Assembly: GCA_965153355.1 (NCBI GenBank)
Contig: OZ231128.1
Coordinates: 47,492,001 to 47,556,000, forward strand
Direction of reading: 5' to 3'
DNA length: 64,000 bases
Origin: Flaccisagitta enflata
Taxonomy: Eukaryota > Chaetognatha > Sagittoidea > Aphragmophora
The translations under genes were made by a program, and so were the position numbers. Under the pieces are notes generated by a model, which saw only the letters and a program-made list of their open reading frames with translations, made no database searches and had not been told where the DNA came from. Positions 43,332 to 54,499 of the stretch are shown here, one piece after another (position 1 is the stretch's first letter; every line of letters starts with the position of its first letter).

Positions 43332-46300
43332 ATGGCAGGGCGATACGTCTGCAACCTTCATCACTGCCATATAGTGTCGGAGGTGTTTGACTTCTCTCGT
43401 AAGTAAAATGAATGAATGATAAATTTTTCTTGCCTCATGTTTTGATGCAACATTTGTGTGTCCGAAATGACATTTGTATTTTTAATCATTTTATAATCAA
43501 TCACAACAAAGAGAAGAGGGATTATTCGTAAGCTTAGAACTGCGATAGAGCCTAGGGGCTCGATGTGCCGGTCAACTAAAAAGGCGGAATTTGAAATTAT
43601 GCCGAATATTTTTTTTCTTGAGCATTATCGTTTTTTCTTGAGCGTTATCGTTTTTTCGTTTTATCGTTTTTTCTCTAGCATTATCGTTTTTTAGCAATTT
43701 TAGGTGTGTATAAGGCACATATTGTTAAAACAAGGCCGGGTACACGGCTACCGAAGTCACGTGTGGGTGGGCAGGGACCATTTTTGAGGCCACTATATTA
43801 TTTGGGCAGGAGCAGTAAGGCCAAAGACCCCAAAACCCCCAAAAAAAAGTAAAGTGTGACGGACGGACCGACGGACGGACGGACGCACGGACCGACAAAG
43901 CGGGTTGGAGTCGCGTAGCACGCGACTAAAAATTACCAACCAATTCTCCAAATCAGGGAATTATTTTGAATTTGTGTGATGGGCGGCAAGGGAGTGCGAG
44001 AGGGGTGTTTGATTGTATGCTCCTGCCCAGCTTTAAGCCATCGTATTGTAATCCCACGTTACTTGTTTTTTTTTTTTTAGAAAACTTGTTTGAGGAACAG
44101 TTCCTCCTTTACCTGCGACATCTAAAGTACGTCCATCCCGATCAGGATTTCCTGGTTTCCTACCTGGAAATATGGAGGTAAGAAATCCTGGTCTACGTGT
44201 AGGAGACGGCCGGACTCAAATTGCAGTTATCCGACCTTACTTTCATCACTGATTTCAACAGGGTGAAACATTTGGAGGGGGTACAGTTAGAATGTAGGAT
44301 TATATCATATGCAGGGGTAAGGTTGAGTTTAGGGATAGTGTTGGGTTAAGAGTTAGGGTTGGGTTTAGGGTTAGCGTTGGGTTTAGGGGTAGGGTTGGGT
44401 TTAGGGATAGGGTTGGGTTTAGGGGTAGGGTGGGGTTTAGGGGTGGGGTTGGGTTTAGGGGTGGGGTTAGGTTTAGGGGTGGGGTTGGGTTTAGTGGTAG
44501 GACGAGATTCAGGGTTGGGTTTAGGGGTAGGGTGGGGTATAGGGGTTGGGTGGGGTATAGGGGTTCGGTTCAGGGGTTGGGGTTGGCGTAGGGGTGGGTT
44601 TAGGGAAAGGGCTGAGTTAAGGTGCAGGGTAGGGTTTAGGGGCAGGGTTTGGTTTAGGGGTAGGGTGTGGGGTAAGGTTAAAGGCCTTAAAGGGTAGGGT
44701 CAGAGTTAGCTGTATTTATATGATGTCGGGGCAGTGTCGCTTAAAAAAATCCTTAAATATGTGCTTACATATGTCCGGCCGTCTCCTGCACCTAAGCCAA
44801 AATCCTAAGTGTTCGAATGCTAATATTTTGTTAAAGGCTGTATGATTTTGATTGGTTGCACCATGGTTGAGCATGTTTGTAAGATGTTCTTTTTTTTTCA
44901 CCAAATCTTAGGCTGATGTTTCTATAGACAGTGTTTTTACCATCTTGGCCATAAATATACGGACAGCTTTAAAGTGTCATAACTCGCCTGATTTTAATCG
45001 CAGTGAGATGATTTTTTTTTCAAAATTCGCATCTTCGAAAAATCTTTAAAATGAGACCAAGCTGGTTCCTGTATCTTAAGTCATTTAGAAATGAGAGCCA
45101 AATGAATAAAACATTTGCCTTTTGCAAGTGTGGTTGGGCAAATCTTTCTTAGCCTATGGAAGATGGTGCATTGGCATACTGCGCCAGATATACTGTAAGA
45201 TCGACAAGTTAAGCTTGTCTACAGGTAACCATGGCAAAGAAAAAAAAGACAGTAATTTCAGTACACTCTTACGCACTCATTTTTTTTATTTGCTTAAAAT
45301 CCTTTTAGGGAGTAATAGTTAATCAAATTACCTACTCAGCAAAAAAATCAGAACTCAAAAAATTTAATTTTTGAGCCCGTAGCATCATTTTTTGTGAAAA
45401 AACATCAGAAATTAAAGAAGGGAAAAAATTCCATATTCACAACTTTTAAAAAATTCTTTTTGTTACAGGTACAAAAATGAACTTTTTTGAGTTCAGATTT
45501 TTTTGCTGAATCACAAAATCAATAAACTATGAACGCCTGAAAAGATTTTTGAGTCTGCTTAAAAAAATAAGCTTGCAGTTACAATTGTATGTCAAGTGAA
45601 AATCATACGCCATTGGCGAATCATCATTTGACAAATTATAAAAAAATTGTTGCCACAGCCACAAAAATCAACTTTTTTGAGTTCTGATTATTTTGCTGAG
45701 TCACAAATTTATCATACTACTACCATCTAAAAGGATTTGAAGTTATTCCAAAAAATGGGCTTGTAGTACCAGTTTGAAAATCACTGTTTTTTTTTATTTT
45801 TGCCATAGTTAGCTTACATTAATTTGGGTCTCAATCCAAAAATTCAAAAATTCAAATGGAAAACCTGCAGAAACAGGGAAAAACTACCAGCAAAGAAGGG
45901 CTGAAATAAATCGCATAAATGGATTGAGACCACATCACTCCAGAACACCTCCAGTGTCTCTACAAGTCAATGCCAAAGTAAACACAGGTAGTGGTGGATG
46001 CCCAACATGGTCATACTAAATATTAAATACAGTCTGATATGATTGCTTCTCACCTTTAGTCAATGAATTAACTTATACACCTACTGTCCGTATATTTATG
46101 GCCAAGATGGTAGACAAAATACAGCATGTAAAGTAACATGAATGGAAGTTTGATCTTTAAAAAGGTTCAGGTATTTCAATTTCAGTCTTAGGCTGGACAT
46201 TTGCATGTATGCCATAAGAATATTTTATAATATCATTAATTTTTGTTGTCCTTATAAGGTTAGATTATTTGCGCTACCCCGAGCGCTACGACGAGGACGA

Positions 46301-46370
46301 CGACGTGGTGGCCTTTGTGGCCGCCTTAACATTCGAGAGCGGCTCCTGTATTTCCAGACTTGGCGAATAG
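43332..46370 (+). CDS. Small three-exon gene, 91-aa protein of unknown function
   Basis: Exons are 43332-43398, 44081-44177 and 46259-46370. The start AAAAATGG has a good context; donors are CTCTC|GTAAGT and TGGAG|GTAAGA; acceptors are a T-run ending TTTAG and CTTATAAG. Phases 1 and 2 match at both junctions. The product has an N-terminal CNLHHCH cluster, a helical middle ([16 protein letters not shown]) and an acidic [10 protein letters not shown] segment. An AATAAA at 46453-46458, 83 bases after the stop, supports this as the last exon. No family was recognised. Intron 1 holds a HINE-like copy and a telomere-like tract follows exon 2; intron 2 contains a 1.2-kb foldback element. Confidence 0.62.
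43615..43695. repeat. TTATCGTTTTTTC short tandem repeat
   Basis: Four or five copies of TTATCGTTTTTT with 13-25 base spacing in intron 1 of the small gene. Confidence 0.7.
43729..43932 (-). mobile_element. HINE-like element in intron
   Basis: On the plus strand AACAAGGCCGGGTACACGGC opens it and GTCGCGTAGCACGCGACTAAAAA closes it, with GGACGGACGGACG repeats. Confidence 0.85.
44315..44700 (+). repeat. Telomere-like G-rich tract (GGGTTTAGGGGTAGGGTTG)
   Basis: About 20 units built from GGGTTA / GGGGTA / GGGTTTA words with an ~18-base superperiod, G-rich on the plus strand. It is degenerate and internal, so it is not a chromosome end. It lies in intron 2 of the small gene. Confidence 0.8.
44939..46111. 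mobile_element. 1.17-kb foldback element with 28-bp perfect terminal inverted repeats
   Basis: ACCATCTTGGCCATAAATAT... (44939-44966) is exactly complementary to 46084-46111. Inside, AAAATCAGAACTCAAAAAA-type words recur in both orientations (45345, 45480, 45680). A decayed copy of the terminus is visible at ~38735-38765. No transposase frame is present. Confidence 0.75.
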
Positions 46371-46733
46371 GTAAAAACTTTAAACTATTCTTGATCCCCC
46401 CTCCCAAAAAAAAATTAAAAGAAGTGGTACAGTAAAAGTGAAGGATCAAGAGAATAAAAGAGAGCTCACAGAAAAGACAGTTTTAGTATACCTTAGATTT
46501 GAATGTCAGGCGCATTATTTGTAAGAATTTTTATGCACAGGTAACAATCATTTGCCCGTGACCTCTTTTGCCAACCAGTTTGCTTTGGGTTAAATAAAGA
46601 GAACTTTCTGTTTTTCTGTAAGGCACTTCGCGGTCGCCATCAGATTAGCGTTACGAGATTAGCGATGAAGTCACGATTCTCAATCAAATCAAGGTATGTA
46701 TGCTTGAAAGCGTTAGAAAGTTTTATTACTTTT

Positions 46734-46985
46734 CTTTTTAATCGCGTGCACGTGACTCTACAACCCGTTTTGTTGGTCGCTTAGTCACGTTTTCTTTTTT
46801 TATTCATTTTATTCTGCCTCACTCATATTAGCTGAAAAGTCATTTTCGGAAAGATCAGCCCATCTTAGTCATTTGAGTCATTTTATTTATGAAAGTCATT
46901 TTTTGTGATTTTAGGTCAATTTACATCGATTTAAGTCATTTAAAGTCAATTGTACATTACCACTTAGTCATTTCAAATCATTTCA
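46734..46985 (+). mobile_element. HINE-like element, AAGTCATTT-repeat type, 3' end missing
   Basis: Starts TTTTTAATCGCGTGCACGTGACTC, then ACAACCCGTTTTG, then AAGTCATTT-type short repeats. No CTTGTT end was found before the poly-A at 46986. Confidence 0.6.
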
Positions 46986-47153
46986 ACAAAAAAAAAAAGG
47001 GATCCATTCTTAGAATGCGGTCACAATGAACGGCTTAATGAAAGATTCAAATTCATGTCCTGATTCCAATCCCAATTGTCAGTAGGTAGTAGAAACAAAT
47101 GATTATCCATGCATGAAATAACTTGTTCTATCTATCTCTTTCATATGAAACTA

Positions 47154-47342
47154 AACAGGGCCGGTACACGGCTACCGAAGTCGCGTGCGAGTGGGCAGGG
47201 GCCATATTTGAGATCACCAGGCTATTCGGGCAGGAGCAGTGAGGTCAAAGAAATAAAATTATAAAAAAAATAAAGTGTGACCGACCAACCGATGGACGGA
47301 CAGACAATGCGGGTTGTAGAGTCGCGTGCACGCGACTAAAAA
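47154..47342 (-). mobile_element. HINE-like element, short copy
   Basis: On the plus strand AACAGGGCCGGTACACGGC opens it and AGTCGCGTGCACGCGACTAAAAA closes it. The 18-base palindrome AGTCGCGTGCACGCGACT is perfect here. Confidence 0.85.
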
Positions 47343-47676
47343 GGAAAAACGTATTCAATTGGAACAAAAACTCAACAGAAAAAAAATCCGCCCGTCGCTT
47401 GATTTAGCATTCTGCTGATCTGTCAGTTTGATTGGTTCTACGAATTGAAAAAGACTATCACTGAATCAGCGTGTTTCGATCTTGTCTACAGGTTCTTTTA
47501 TTTTGTGCTTCCTCATTTTATCATATTCCCTTCTATTTTCCTTCCTGACAATCAACCCACGACGACGCATTCCAACAACAACGAAAACGACACCGAATAG
47601 GAATCATTATCACCAAAAATGTAATAGCGGTGCTTGATCGGGATCGTTGGAGGAAGATGAGGAAGAGGAGGAAAAA

Positions 47677-48821
47677 ATGGAGGACGTGTCTCCTTCGCAC
47701 AGATTCGGGTCCTCGTCATCGTTGTCGTCGAAAAGGCGTCCGAAAATCAACGACGACGGTGATAACGTTGCTGGAAACTATATCCGTGACAATGCGGGTA
47801 TGTGAGGGTCGGTTGCAATTGGGTTGTATATAATTGCAGGTACAGATTGAAAGAGAAAGTTTTTTTTTTTGTAAAGCGGTTCTTTAAGAAACTGAATAAA
47901 CACAACCACGCATCTTCACAGACCATAACTGACAGATGTTAGTCGCTTGGGTAGTATTATCATTCACAAATGCACTAACTTCATGGACTGATTGACGGAT
48001 CAACTGACAGAATTTGCTTACTAAATAGTCGTTAGTGCAAACTCAGAAACGGTGGTTTGAGATCGCGTGAAAGATCGACCATGTAAAAATAATCAATTTG
48101 GCCTGTTTTCCATGTGCAATACTTTTTCTTTCAAAATTTCTCTCTCATTCTCTCTTTCTCTTTCTCTTTCTCTCTCTCTCTCTCAGCATTTTCGACGACG
48201 ACGCCCGCCGTTGGAAACTTGGCTGAAGATTTAGTTCATAACATCAAAGAAAACATTCGGCGCTTATCAGCGGACGGTCCATCCAATCAAATTTCCCTCG
48301 CTCCTCAACATCACCATCCTGCCGCTACAACTACTAACTCTCGATCGATCCATTCTTTCTACGCATCTCAATCCACTGAAGACGTCACTTCGTTCACAGG
48401 CCAAGACGAAGAAAAGACGTTGTTTACTTCCGATACTGATCAATTTACTTCTCATCCTGATCTTATTTCCGATTCAAAACCCAATCAGACGATATCGACG
48501 CTTAAAACGACGACAGATTCGTCCATGAAACAGCCGCCGCCGCCGCCGCCGCCGCCTCGACCAAATTGCGCGCTTAAACGTCAAAAGAACGCCGTCGATC
48601 AAAACGGCGCCGACGATCAAGTGATAACGCCAGTGACGCCGCAAAATGTAACTCTTCCCGGCGCCGTTGATTGCAGAAAGGACAACGTTGACGACGACGA
48701 CGACGACGACGACGATGACTACAACAACGCCAACACCCACAACGACGACGACAACATCGCACACAACGACAACATTTTCAACAACGTTGGCAAAAACGAC
48801 TCCGCTAATTCGGCGTTTTAA
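47677..48821 (+). CDS. Two-exon gene, 251-aa low-complexity acidic/proline-rich protein
   Basis: Exons are 47677-47797 and 48187-48821, joined in phase 1 (GCGG|GTATGT donor; CTCTCTCTCTCAG acceptor). The start AAAAAATGG is in good context, and an in-frame stop lies upstream. The product begins MEDVSPSHRF with a serine run, has a short predicted helix (LAEDLVHNIKENIRRL, ~50-67), S/T- and H-rich sequence, an eight-proline run followed by RP, a ten-aspartate run and an N/D-rich tail. The poly-Pro could bind SH3, WW or EVH1 domains. No domain family was recognised, and it looks largely disordered. Upstream sequence from ~47470 may be 5' UTR. An alternative is that both exons belong to a longer gene with exons not found. 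Confidence 0.6.
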
Positions 48822-48866
48822 CTATTTACCACGTTATCATCGTGTTTTACTTTCTTTCTTCCCTCA

Positions 48867-48870
<4 letters not shown>

Positions 48871-48953
<83 letters not shown>
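48871..48953. repeat. (CT)n microsatellite
   Basis: Pure CT run shortly after the stop codon of the preceding gene, possibly in its 3' UTR. Confidence 0.95.
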
Positions 48954-48955
<2 letters not shown>

Positions 48956-49038
48956 ATGATCTCTCTTCTGTTAAATTTTTTATAAAATTGTTTCTAAAAA
49001 AAAGTTATTTGATTCATTCACTTATTCATTAGTAATTA

Positions 49039-49303
49039 TAACAAGTGAGACAGGGTCACAATATCGTTTCAAACGTGTGGGCAGGTTCATCCAACCCACA
49101 GCCTCGACTCAACCACACTCTAAACCCCCCTTTAACACACTCACACTGAAACAATACTAATCGTAGCATTCAAAGACGCCTTTTTTTTTGTGTTTTCAAC
49201 TCAAGTGTGACAACTTAAATGTGACGGACCAACAGACCCACAGACCAACGGATCAATGGACTAACGGACAAAGCCTCTTAAAGAGTTGCGTGTCCGCAAC
49301 TGG
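49039..49303 (-). mobile_element. HINE-like element, GTTGCG subfamily
   Basis: On the plus strand AACAAGTGAGACAGGGTCACAATATCG opens it, GTGTGGGCAGGTTC follows, and AGAGTTGCGTGTCCGCAACT closes it. It is a relative of 28290-28533. 49304-49846 is AT-rich with no gene. Confidence 0.75.
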
Positions 49304-49846
49304 AAGTAGAAAAATCTCAATCTGAATTAGAAAAATCTAAATTTAAAAAATCTAAATTTTTATATTTTTTTATTTGGTAATGTTCTTTGATCTTGTCATT
49401 TAAATGAAATAAAATAGTACGTCAAATCATGGTGATAATCCTCTCATGTTGATTTATGAATCTTGTTTTGATACTGATGTTAATTAAAATAAAAAATAAC
49501 CTTTTTGTTTTATCATCATTTGTTTGAAGAATAAGGTAGTTATTAAAAGTGTAATGACACACTTTCACTGTAGGTGTTGAACATCATTGAGAATATAGAT
49601 GGAAATATGGTAACAGTGCCAGCGATCCGCCGATAAGTGTGCAACATTTTTGTCTTTACATTTAATATTAGAAAAGTGGCTCCTAGGTTTTGAGCGTGTA
49701 TGCCAATCGCTTTGGTTTTTCAGTTTGTTTTTTTTCCCTTTGTCGATACATCCATCCCTCACATTCTTAATTGAGAACGTTTCATTGTCACTGCCCAATT
49801 CTCCAAATACCCCCCCCCCCTCTTGCCCAACACTGCTGTCTCGCAT

Positions 49847-50400
49847 AAGGTTTGAGTTTTTTGCATTTTTGCATAGGTCATGGGCATACAAACCAAGAAG
49901 CATCAAGTAGAAAATCTTAAGGCGCTTTTTGAAATAAATGAAAAATTTAATATTTTTAGCCTCATTTTGCTAAACAATTTTTCAGGTTAGATTGACCTAT
50001 TTTTGGATAGCATTATGTTAATCCTGATAAAATTCTGATTCATTTGATAGGTCGCACTATATGGTTTTCATAGGAAATAAAATTTTCATATTTTAGGCCA
50101 CCATTGTAATTTTGTAACATTGGCATTAAAAATGAAAAATTTTTCTTATGAAAACATATAGTGCGACCTATCAAATGAACTGGAATTTTATCAGGATTAA
50201 CATTATGCTGTCAAAAAAAAAGGTCAAACCAACCTAAAAAATTTTCTAAACAAAATACAGATAAAAATCTTGAATTATTTATCTTTTTAAAAAAGCGCCT
50301 TTCAAAAAGATTTTTTACTTGATGGTTCTTGATTTCTATGCCCATGACCTTTGCAAAAATAAAAAAAATGCCTAGTTATATCATTCTTGTCTCAAACCTT
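49847..50400. mobile_element. Giant hairpin element H1
   Basis: AAGGTTTGAG at 49847 pairs with CTCAAACCTT at 50391-50400, and pairing continues inward almost to the centre (for example GGTCATGGGCAT with ATGCCCATGACC). The core contains TTTGATAGGTCGCACTATATG and its inverse. Confidence 0.85.
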
Positions 50401-50643
50401 GTTTAAGATAGCTCACATGTGTCTGACTGCCAATCCAGGGTGAGAATGACAAACACCGGGTTTTTCTGTAGTTTTGCTATGCTCATCTGTGGACAATACA
50501 AGAACTGAGGCCATACTTTCCACTGAGAATTTTTTTAAAAGCACAGTGCACAGCAGGCCTTAGTTTCCAAAACAGGCTTCTGATATCAATATCAGGCTTC
50601 TTAGACTTCAAATCCGGTCTCTGTTGTCCTAATTAATGCTTCT

Positions 50644-51259
50644 CACAGTGGGCCTTAACTGGGTTTGAGTTTAAAAAAATCCCCAATGGTAGTGACTTGC
50701 ATTAAGAGGTACAATTTATAGTGCAGAATTGATGTAAACCATCAAAAAAAAATTTCCCTTGAAAATTTTTGCAAAAATTATTAAAAAGTATCAATTTTTG
50801 TATATATTTACATTTAGATCTCAAGGATACATCAGTTTTAAAATTCTGACTCAAGATTCACATTCCTGGTGAAATTTCCAATCATTTGATAGGTCACACT
50901 ATGTACTTTCATGAAAAAATCATTTTCATTTTCTATGCCACTGTTACAAAGAAAGCAAAGGTGGCCTAAAATATGAAAATCTTATTTTTTCATGAAAGTA
51001 TACAGTGTGACCTATCAGATGATTTGAAATTTCATCAGGAATGTGAATCTTGAGTCAGAATTTTGAAACTGATATATCCTTGAGATCTATTTGTAAATAT
51101 ATGTAAAAATTGAAACTTGTTAGCAATTTTTGCAAAAATTTTCAAGGGAAATTTTTTTTTAAGAGTTTACATCAATTTTCCACTAAAAATTATACCTACT
51201 CATATAAGTCTCTACCATTGGGGATTTTTTTTACTCATACCTAGTTAAGGCGCACTGTG
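50644..51259. mobile_element. Giant hairpin element H2
   Basis: CACAGTGGGCCTTAACTGGG pairs with CCTAGTTAAGGCGCACTGTG, and the two arms pair over most of ~300 bases (for example ATCCCCAATGGTAG with CTACCATTGGGGAT). The core TTTGATAGGTCACACTATGT is shared with H1 although the outer arms are unrelated. Confidence 0.85.
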
Positions 51260-51305
51260 TTCTCTGACGTTAAATCTGGCATCTTAGACCCAAAATTGGG
51301 TTTTT

Positions 51306-51732
51306 GGGCAGCGGCCCCAAAGGGGACAAAGTCCTGTAAAACACAAGGGGACTTTTGTTCGTCCATTTGTCCATTTGTGCGTCCCCCCCAAGCCCTCTCA
51401 GGCCTGAAATCTGCCTTCTCAGACCTTAAATCTGCCCTCTCAGGCCTGACATCTGCCCTATTAGGCCTTGAATCTGCCCTCTCAGGCCTGAAATTTGCCC
51501 TTTCAGACCTGTTACCTGTCCTCTCAGGCCTAAGATCTGCCCTCCCAGGCCTGAAATCTCAGATTCAAGGCCTGAGATGGCCGATTTCCGGCCTGAGAGG
51601 GCGTATTTTAGGCCTGAGAGGGCAGATTTCAGGCCTGAGAGGGCCTGGGGTGGAGGCAGACGGATGGACGAATGGACGAACGAAAGTCCCCCTGTGTTCT
51701 ACAGGATTTAGTCCCCTTTGGGGCCGCTGTCC
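51306..51732. repeat. Foldback element P7
   Basis: The arms GGGCAGCGGCCCCAAAGGGG and TCCTGTARAACACARGGGGACTT pair with their complement at 51680-51732. Inside, about ten CCTCTCAGGCCTGAAATCTG units reverse direction near 51570. Confidence 0.85.
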
Positions 51733-51824
51733 TGCCTCTTATTCCAATTTACAACCATGCAAAGCAGGGCAACGGATATCGCTGACCATGTATTGCCCCT
51801 GGACGACTTGTTCAGACCATAATT

Positions 51825-52015
51825 CTGACTTCTCAGACCCCAAATCAGGCTTTCTTATCCCAAGCAAGGCCTCTCAGACCCCGAATTAGGCATCTCAGGC
51901 AAGTCCTCAAATCGGGCTTTTATCATCTCAAACTATGCTTCTCAGATCGCAAATCAGGCTACCTTGACCAAATCTATTGTTCAGATTCCATATCAGGCGT
52001 CTCAAATCCCCAGGT
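51825..52015. repeat. ~22-bp degenerate array (CTTCTCAGACCCCAAATCAGG)
   Basis: About eight units adjacent to P7; a similar short run lies at 50565-50640 (CAGGCTTCTTAGACTTCAAATC). Both resemble the unit of the foldback family. Confidence 0.6.
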
Positions 52016-52165
52016 AAGCCTACTGAAAGTTGATCAGGTCTTTTTTTATCCAATATTAGAACTCCTGAACCCTGCAGTCTTTCTTAATGACGCTTGAGTG
52101 ACCTATTACTATAACTAGAATTGATTGAAATATTTAGTTTTCCATCATAGTTTACTTCGTACATT

Positions 52166-52171
52166 TTTATT
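52166..52171 (-). terminator. Probable polyadenylation signal of the bZIP-like gene
   Basis: AATAAA on the minus strand, 50 bases beyond the stop codon at 52221. Confidence 0.6.
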
Positions 52172-52220
52172 GATCAAGTAGCAGTAAGATCTAAGTGCAA
52201 TTTAAAATATCGCGTAATTT

Positions 52221-54240
52221 CTAGCTATCGAGGAATTCACACAGGGTATCGATGGAATTTATGCCGAATAAAGAGTCTTTTTTTTCCTCCCCCTCTTCGT
52301 CAGGGATGTCTGAATAATTCGCGGCAATGAGTGGCGTTGAGGCCGAGTTTATGATAGGAGCCGGGATTGGAATGTTAGGATTGTTGACAATGGCCCATTC
52401 CTCGTCGCGTTTGCGCAGTTCTTCTCTGAGAAAAGCAATTTCTTTGTCTTTTTGGCAGAGGACGTCTTTCAGTTCCTTGACCTTTAACACAAATGAATAT
52501 TTTTGGGATATCAAGTATTTGTTATGGGCTGAACGACTTAAAAAGCCATTTTTCTTGGTGATTCCTATACTGAAGCGTTTTTTGAAAATGAATCAGACTC
52601 AGAGAATTTCATCAATATCATGTGAATTTTGATGGTTGCATGAAATCCGTTGGAGTGCGACTTAATTATACTCAACAAACTGTATGTATATATGTTGAGT
52701 TGTTACAACCAAAAAAAAATCATGGGAAACTGGAAAGAAAGAGAAAGTCCATGTTTCTACTTACTTCTTTCTTGTAAGCGTCGATTTGTCCATCCTTGAG
52801 CTTTTCTTTTTCCTTTTTCTTGAGATACCAAGATCGAGCATAGGCGTTTCGAGCGTCATTTCTAATTGAAGAGAATTAAACAAGTCTGGGTAACAATCAA
52901 TAAGTCTTCCCTTGCGTGATGAGGGGCAGTAATGTGGGTGGGTGAGGGCAATGATTGTATGGGAGGGAGGGGGCTGTGATGTGTTTTGGCAGGGGCTGTA
53001 AAGCTAAGAAATAATCATTTTTGCGTTATCCTAAATATTACGTCACAGATATTTCGACTTTCCTAGACTAAGGGATACACTTTTTATTTTTTTTAAGAAC
53101 CTAGTTTATAAGAACATTTAGGCTTCAATTTGCCCCAAAATTAAGAACATCATAAGAACATATGAAGGCTTCAAATTCTAAAAGATAATTTTTTACTAGC
53201 AATAAAACTTTTGAAATATTGATAAAATACTTGAAATTAGAAGATTTACAATAAAATTCCGCTATTTTCAACATAAATGCTATAAATATATTGCTTCATT
53301 TTATAATTTAGTATTTATTTTAGCAATTATTGATAAAAGTACATTTATTTCTAATAATGTGAATTAAAAGATTTACTATAAGTTATTTGTTATCTAGAAT
53401 TAAAAACGCTCTAAGAACATTGAAGGCTTAATTTTACCTCAGAAATAAAAACATGAAGCCTTTTGAAAAAAATGACGTTCTTATAAAAAATAAAAAGTGT
53501 ATTCCTCTAATAGTCACTTGGCAAGCGACAACAAAGATTTTTGTAAAATGAATAAGCACATGTGAAAATAAAAAAAGTAGCAATGACGTTGACATACTTG
53601 CTTGCTCCGGCAGTCACATTCGAGGGAGACTGTTCGACAGGAGACGGCATTTCCGCAACGGGAGACGGATCTTCCGCAACGGGAGACGGGGCAAAAGATG
53701 AGTCGGCAAAAGGAATCTGAGTGTCGGTAGATGAGTTTGACCGTGGAAACCCATTTGGAACGGCGATTTGAAGCGTCGAAAGCTTTTAGGATAAAATTGT
53801 AAGAAACGTAATATTAGGAGGAAAAGAAGACTTATTAATGACATCCTATGTCGATTCACATGTATCACATGTACACTGATTATGCATAGAAGGTTTTACC
53901 GGCGTAGGATTTGTCGTTGAAGAAGCTACGAAGTAATGAGGAACGACTTGCGTGTAAGGAATCTGCGAAGGTTGCTGAACCAAGAACTGCGACGTTGTTG
54001 GCTGCTGAGCCTCTTCCGTCGGCATACTTTGTGTGACGAAGCTAAACATCTGGACATGTAAAAACAGATCTTTTACTTCCAAAGTTTAATATATACACAA
54101 AATTGTGCAAAGCACTCGATAATAAATGTTGAATATACAGTGATACTCAAATTTTCTCTACTCGTCATTGTAACCTGATTGTCTTCTGAGTATGGAATGA
54201 ATGTCCCATTGGGCGCGAAAGGATAATTCCTTAGATCCAT
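52221..54240 (-). CDS. bZIP-like transcription factor, complete five-exon gene (252 aa)
   Basis: Minus-strand exons are 54240-54175, 54049-53900, 53782-53598, 52861-52765 and 52481-52221, with consensus GT/AG at every junction and matching phases (0, 0, 2, 0). Residues 1-72 (MDLRNYPFAPNG...) are Q/P/T-rich. Residues 73-133 are S/P-rich with a SPVAE repeat; both resemble activation regions. From ~134 a basic segment, KNDARNAYARSWYLKKK, shows the N-x7-R spacing of bZIP DNA-contact helices. It continues into a coiled coil with hydrophobic residues every seven (I, V, L, I, L) through FLREEL. An acidic tail ends CEFLDS. The basic region lacks the usual AA..S(C)R, so DNA binding is likely but not certain; a plain coiled-coil protein is the alternative. 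A 434-bp MITE sits in intron 3. Confidence 0.75.
53072..53505. mobile_element. MITE in intron (GGGATACACTTTTTATT termini)
   Basis: GGATACACTTTTTATTTT...AAGAAC pairs with GTTCTTAT...AATAAAAAGTGTATTCC, and further inward GAACATTTAGGCTTCAA pairs loosely with its partner at ~53420. It is AT-rich with no coding capacity. Confidence 0.75.
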
Positions 54241-54499
54241 TTGGAAAAATAAATTTCGAAAAAAAATCACAGATTGGAGAAAGAAGTATTGCGTCGATAA
54301 GAAGAAATTGAACTCTTTGCGTGAAATCTATCGCTTGTTTTGTTTGCAAGACACGAACAGCGTGATTTAGACTACGTTATCTGCTGCGCAAGTGATCACC
54401 GTATGGATGTAAGCATGACCATAAGATGATTTTTGTCTGCGACGGAATACCATTCTGACGCGGACTATAATTCGAGGCTAGTGGGTGTCGTCGTTGTCG

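Noticed and set aside
43332-46370. Resemblance of the small protein to Mediator subunit 31
   Set aside because: Only a loose Y/L/W pattern matches; key motifs are absent.
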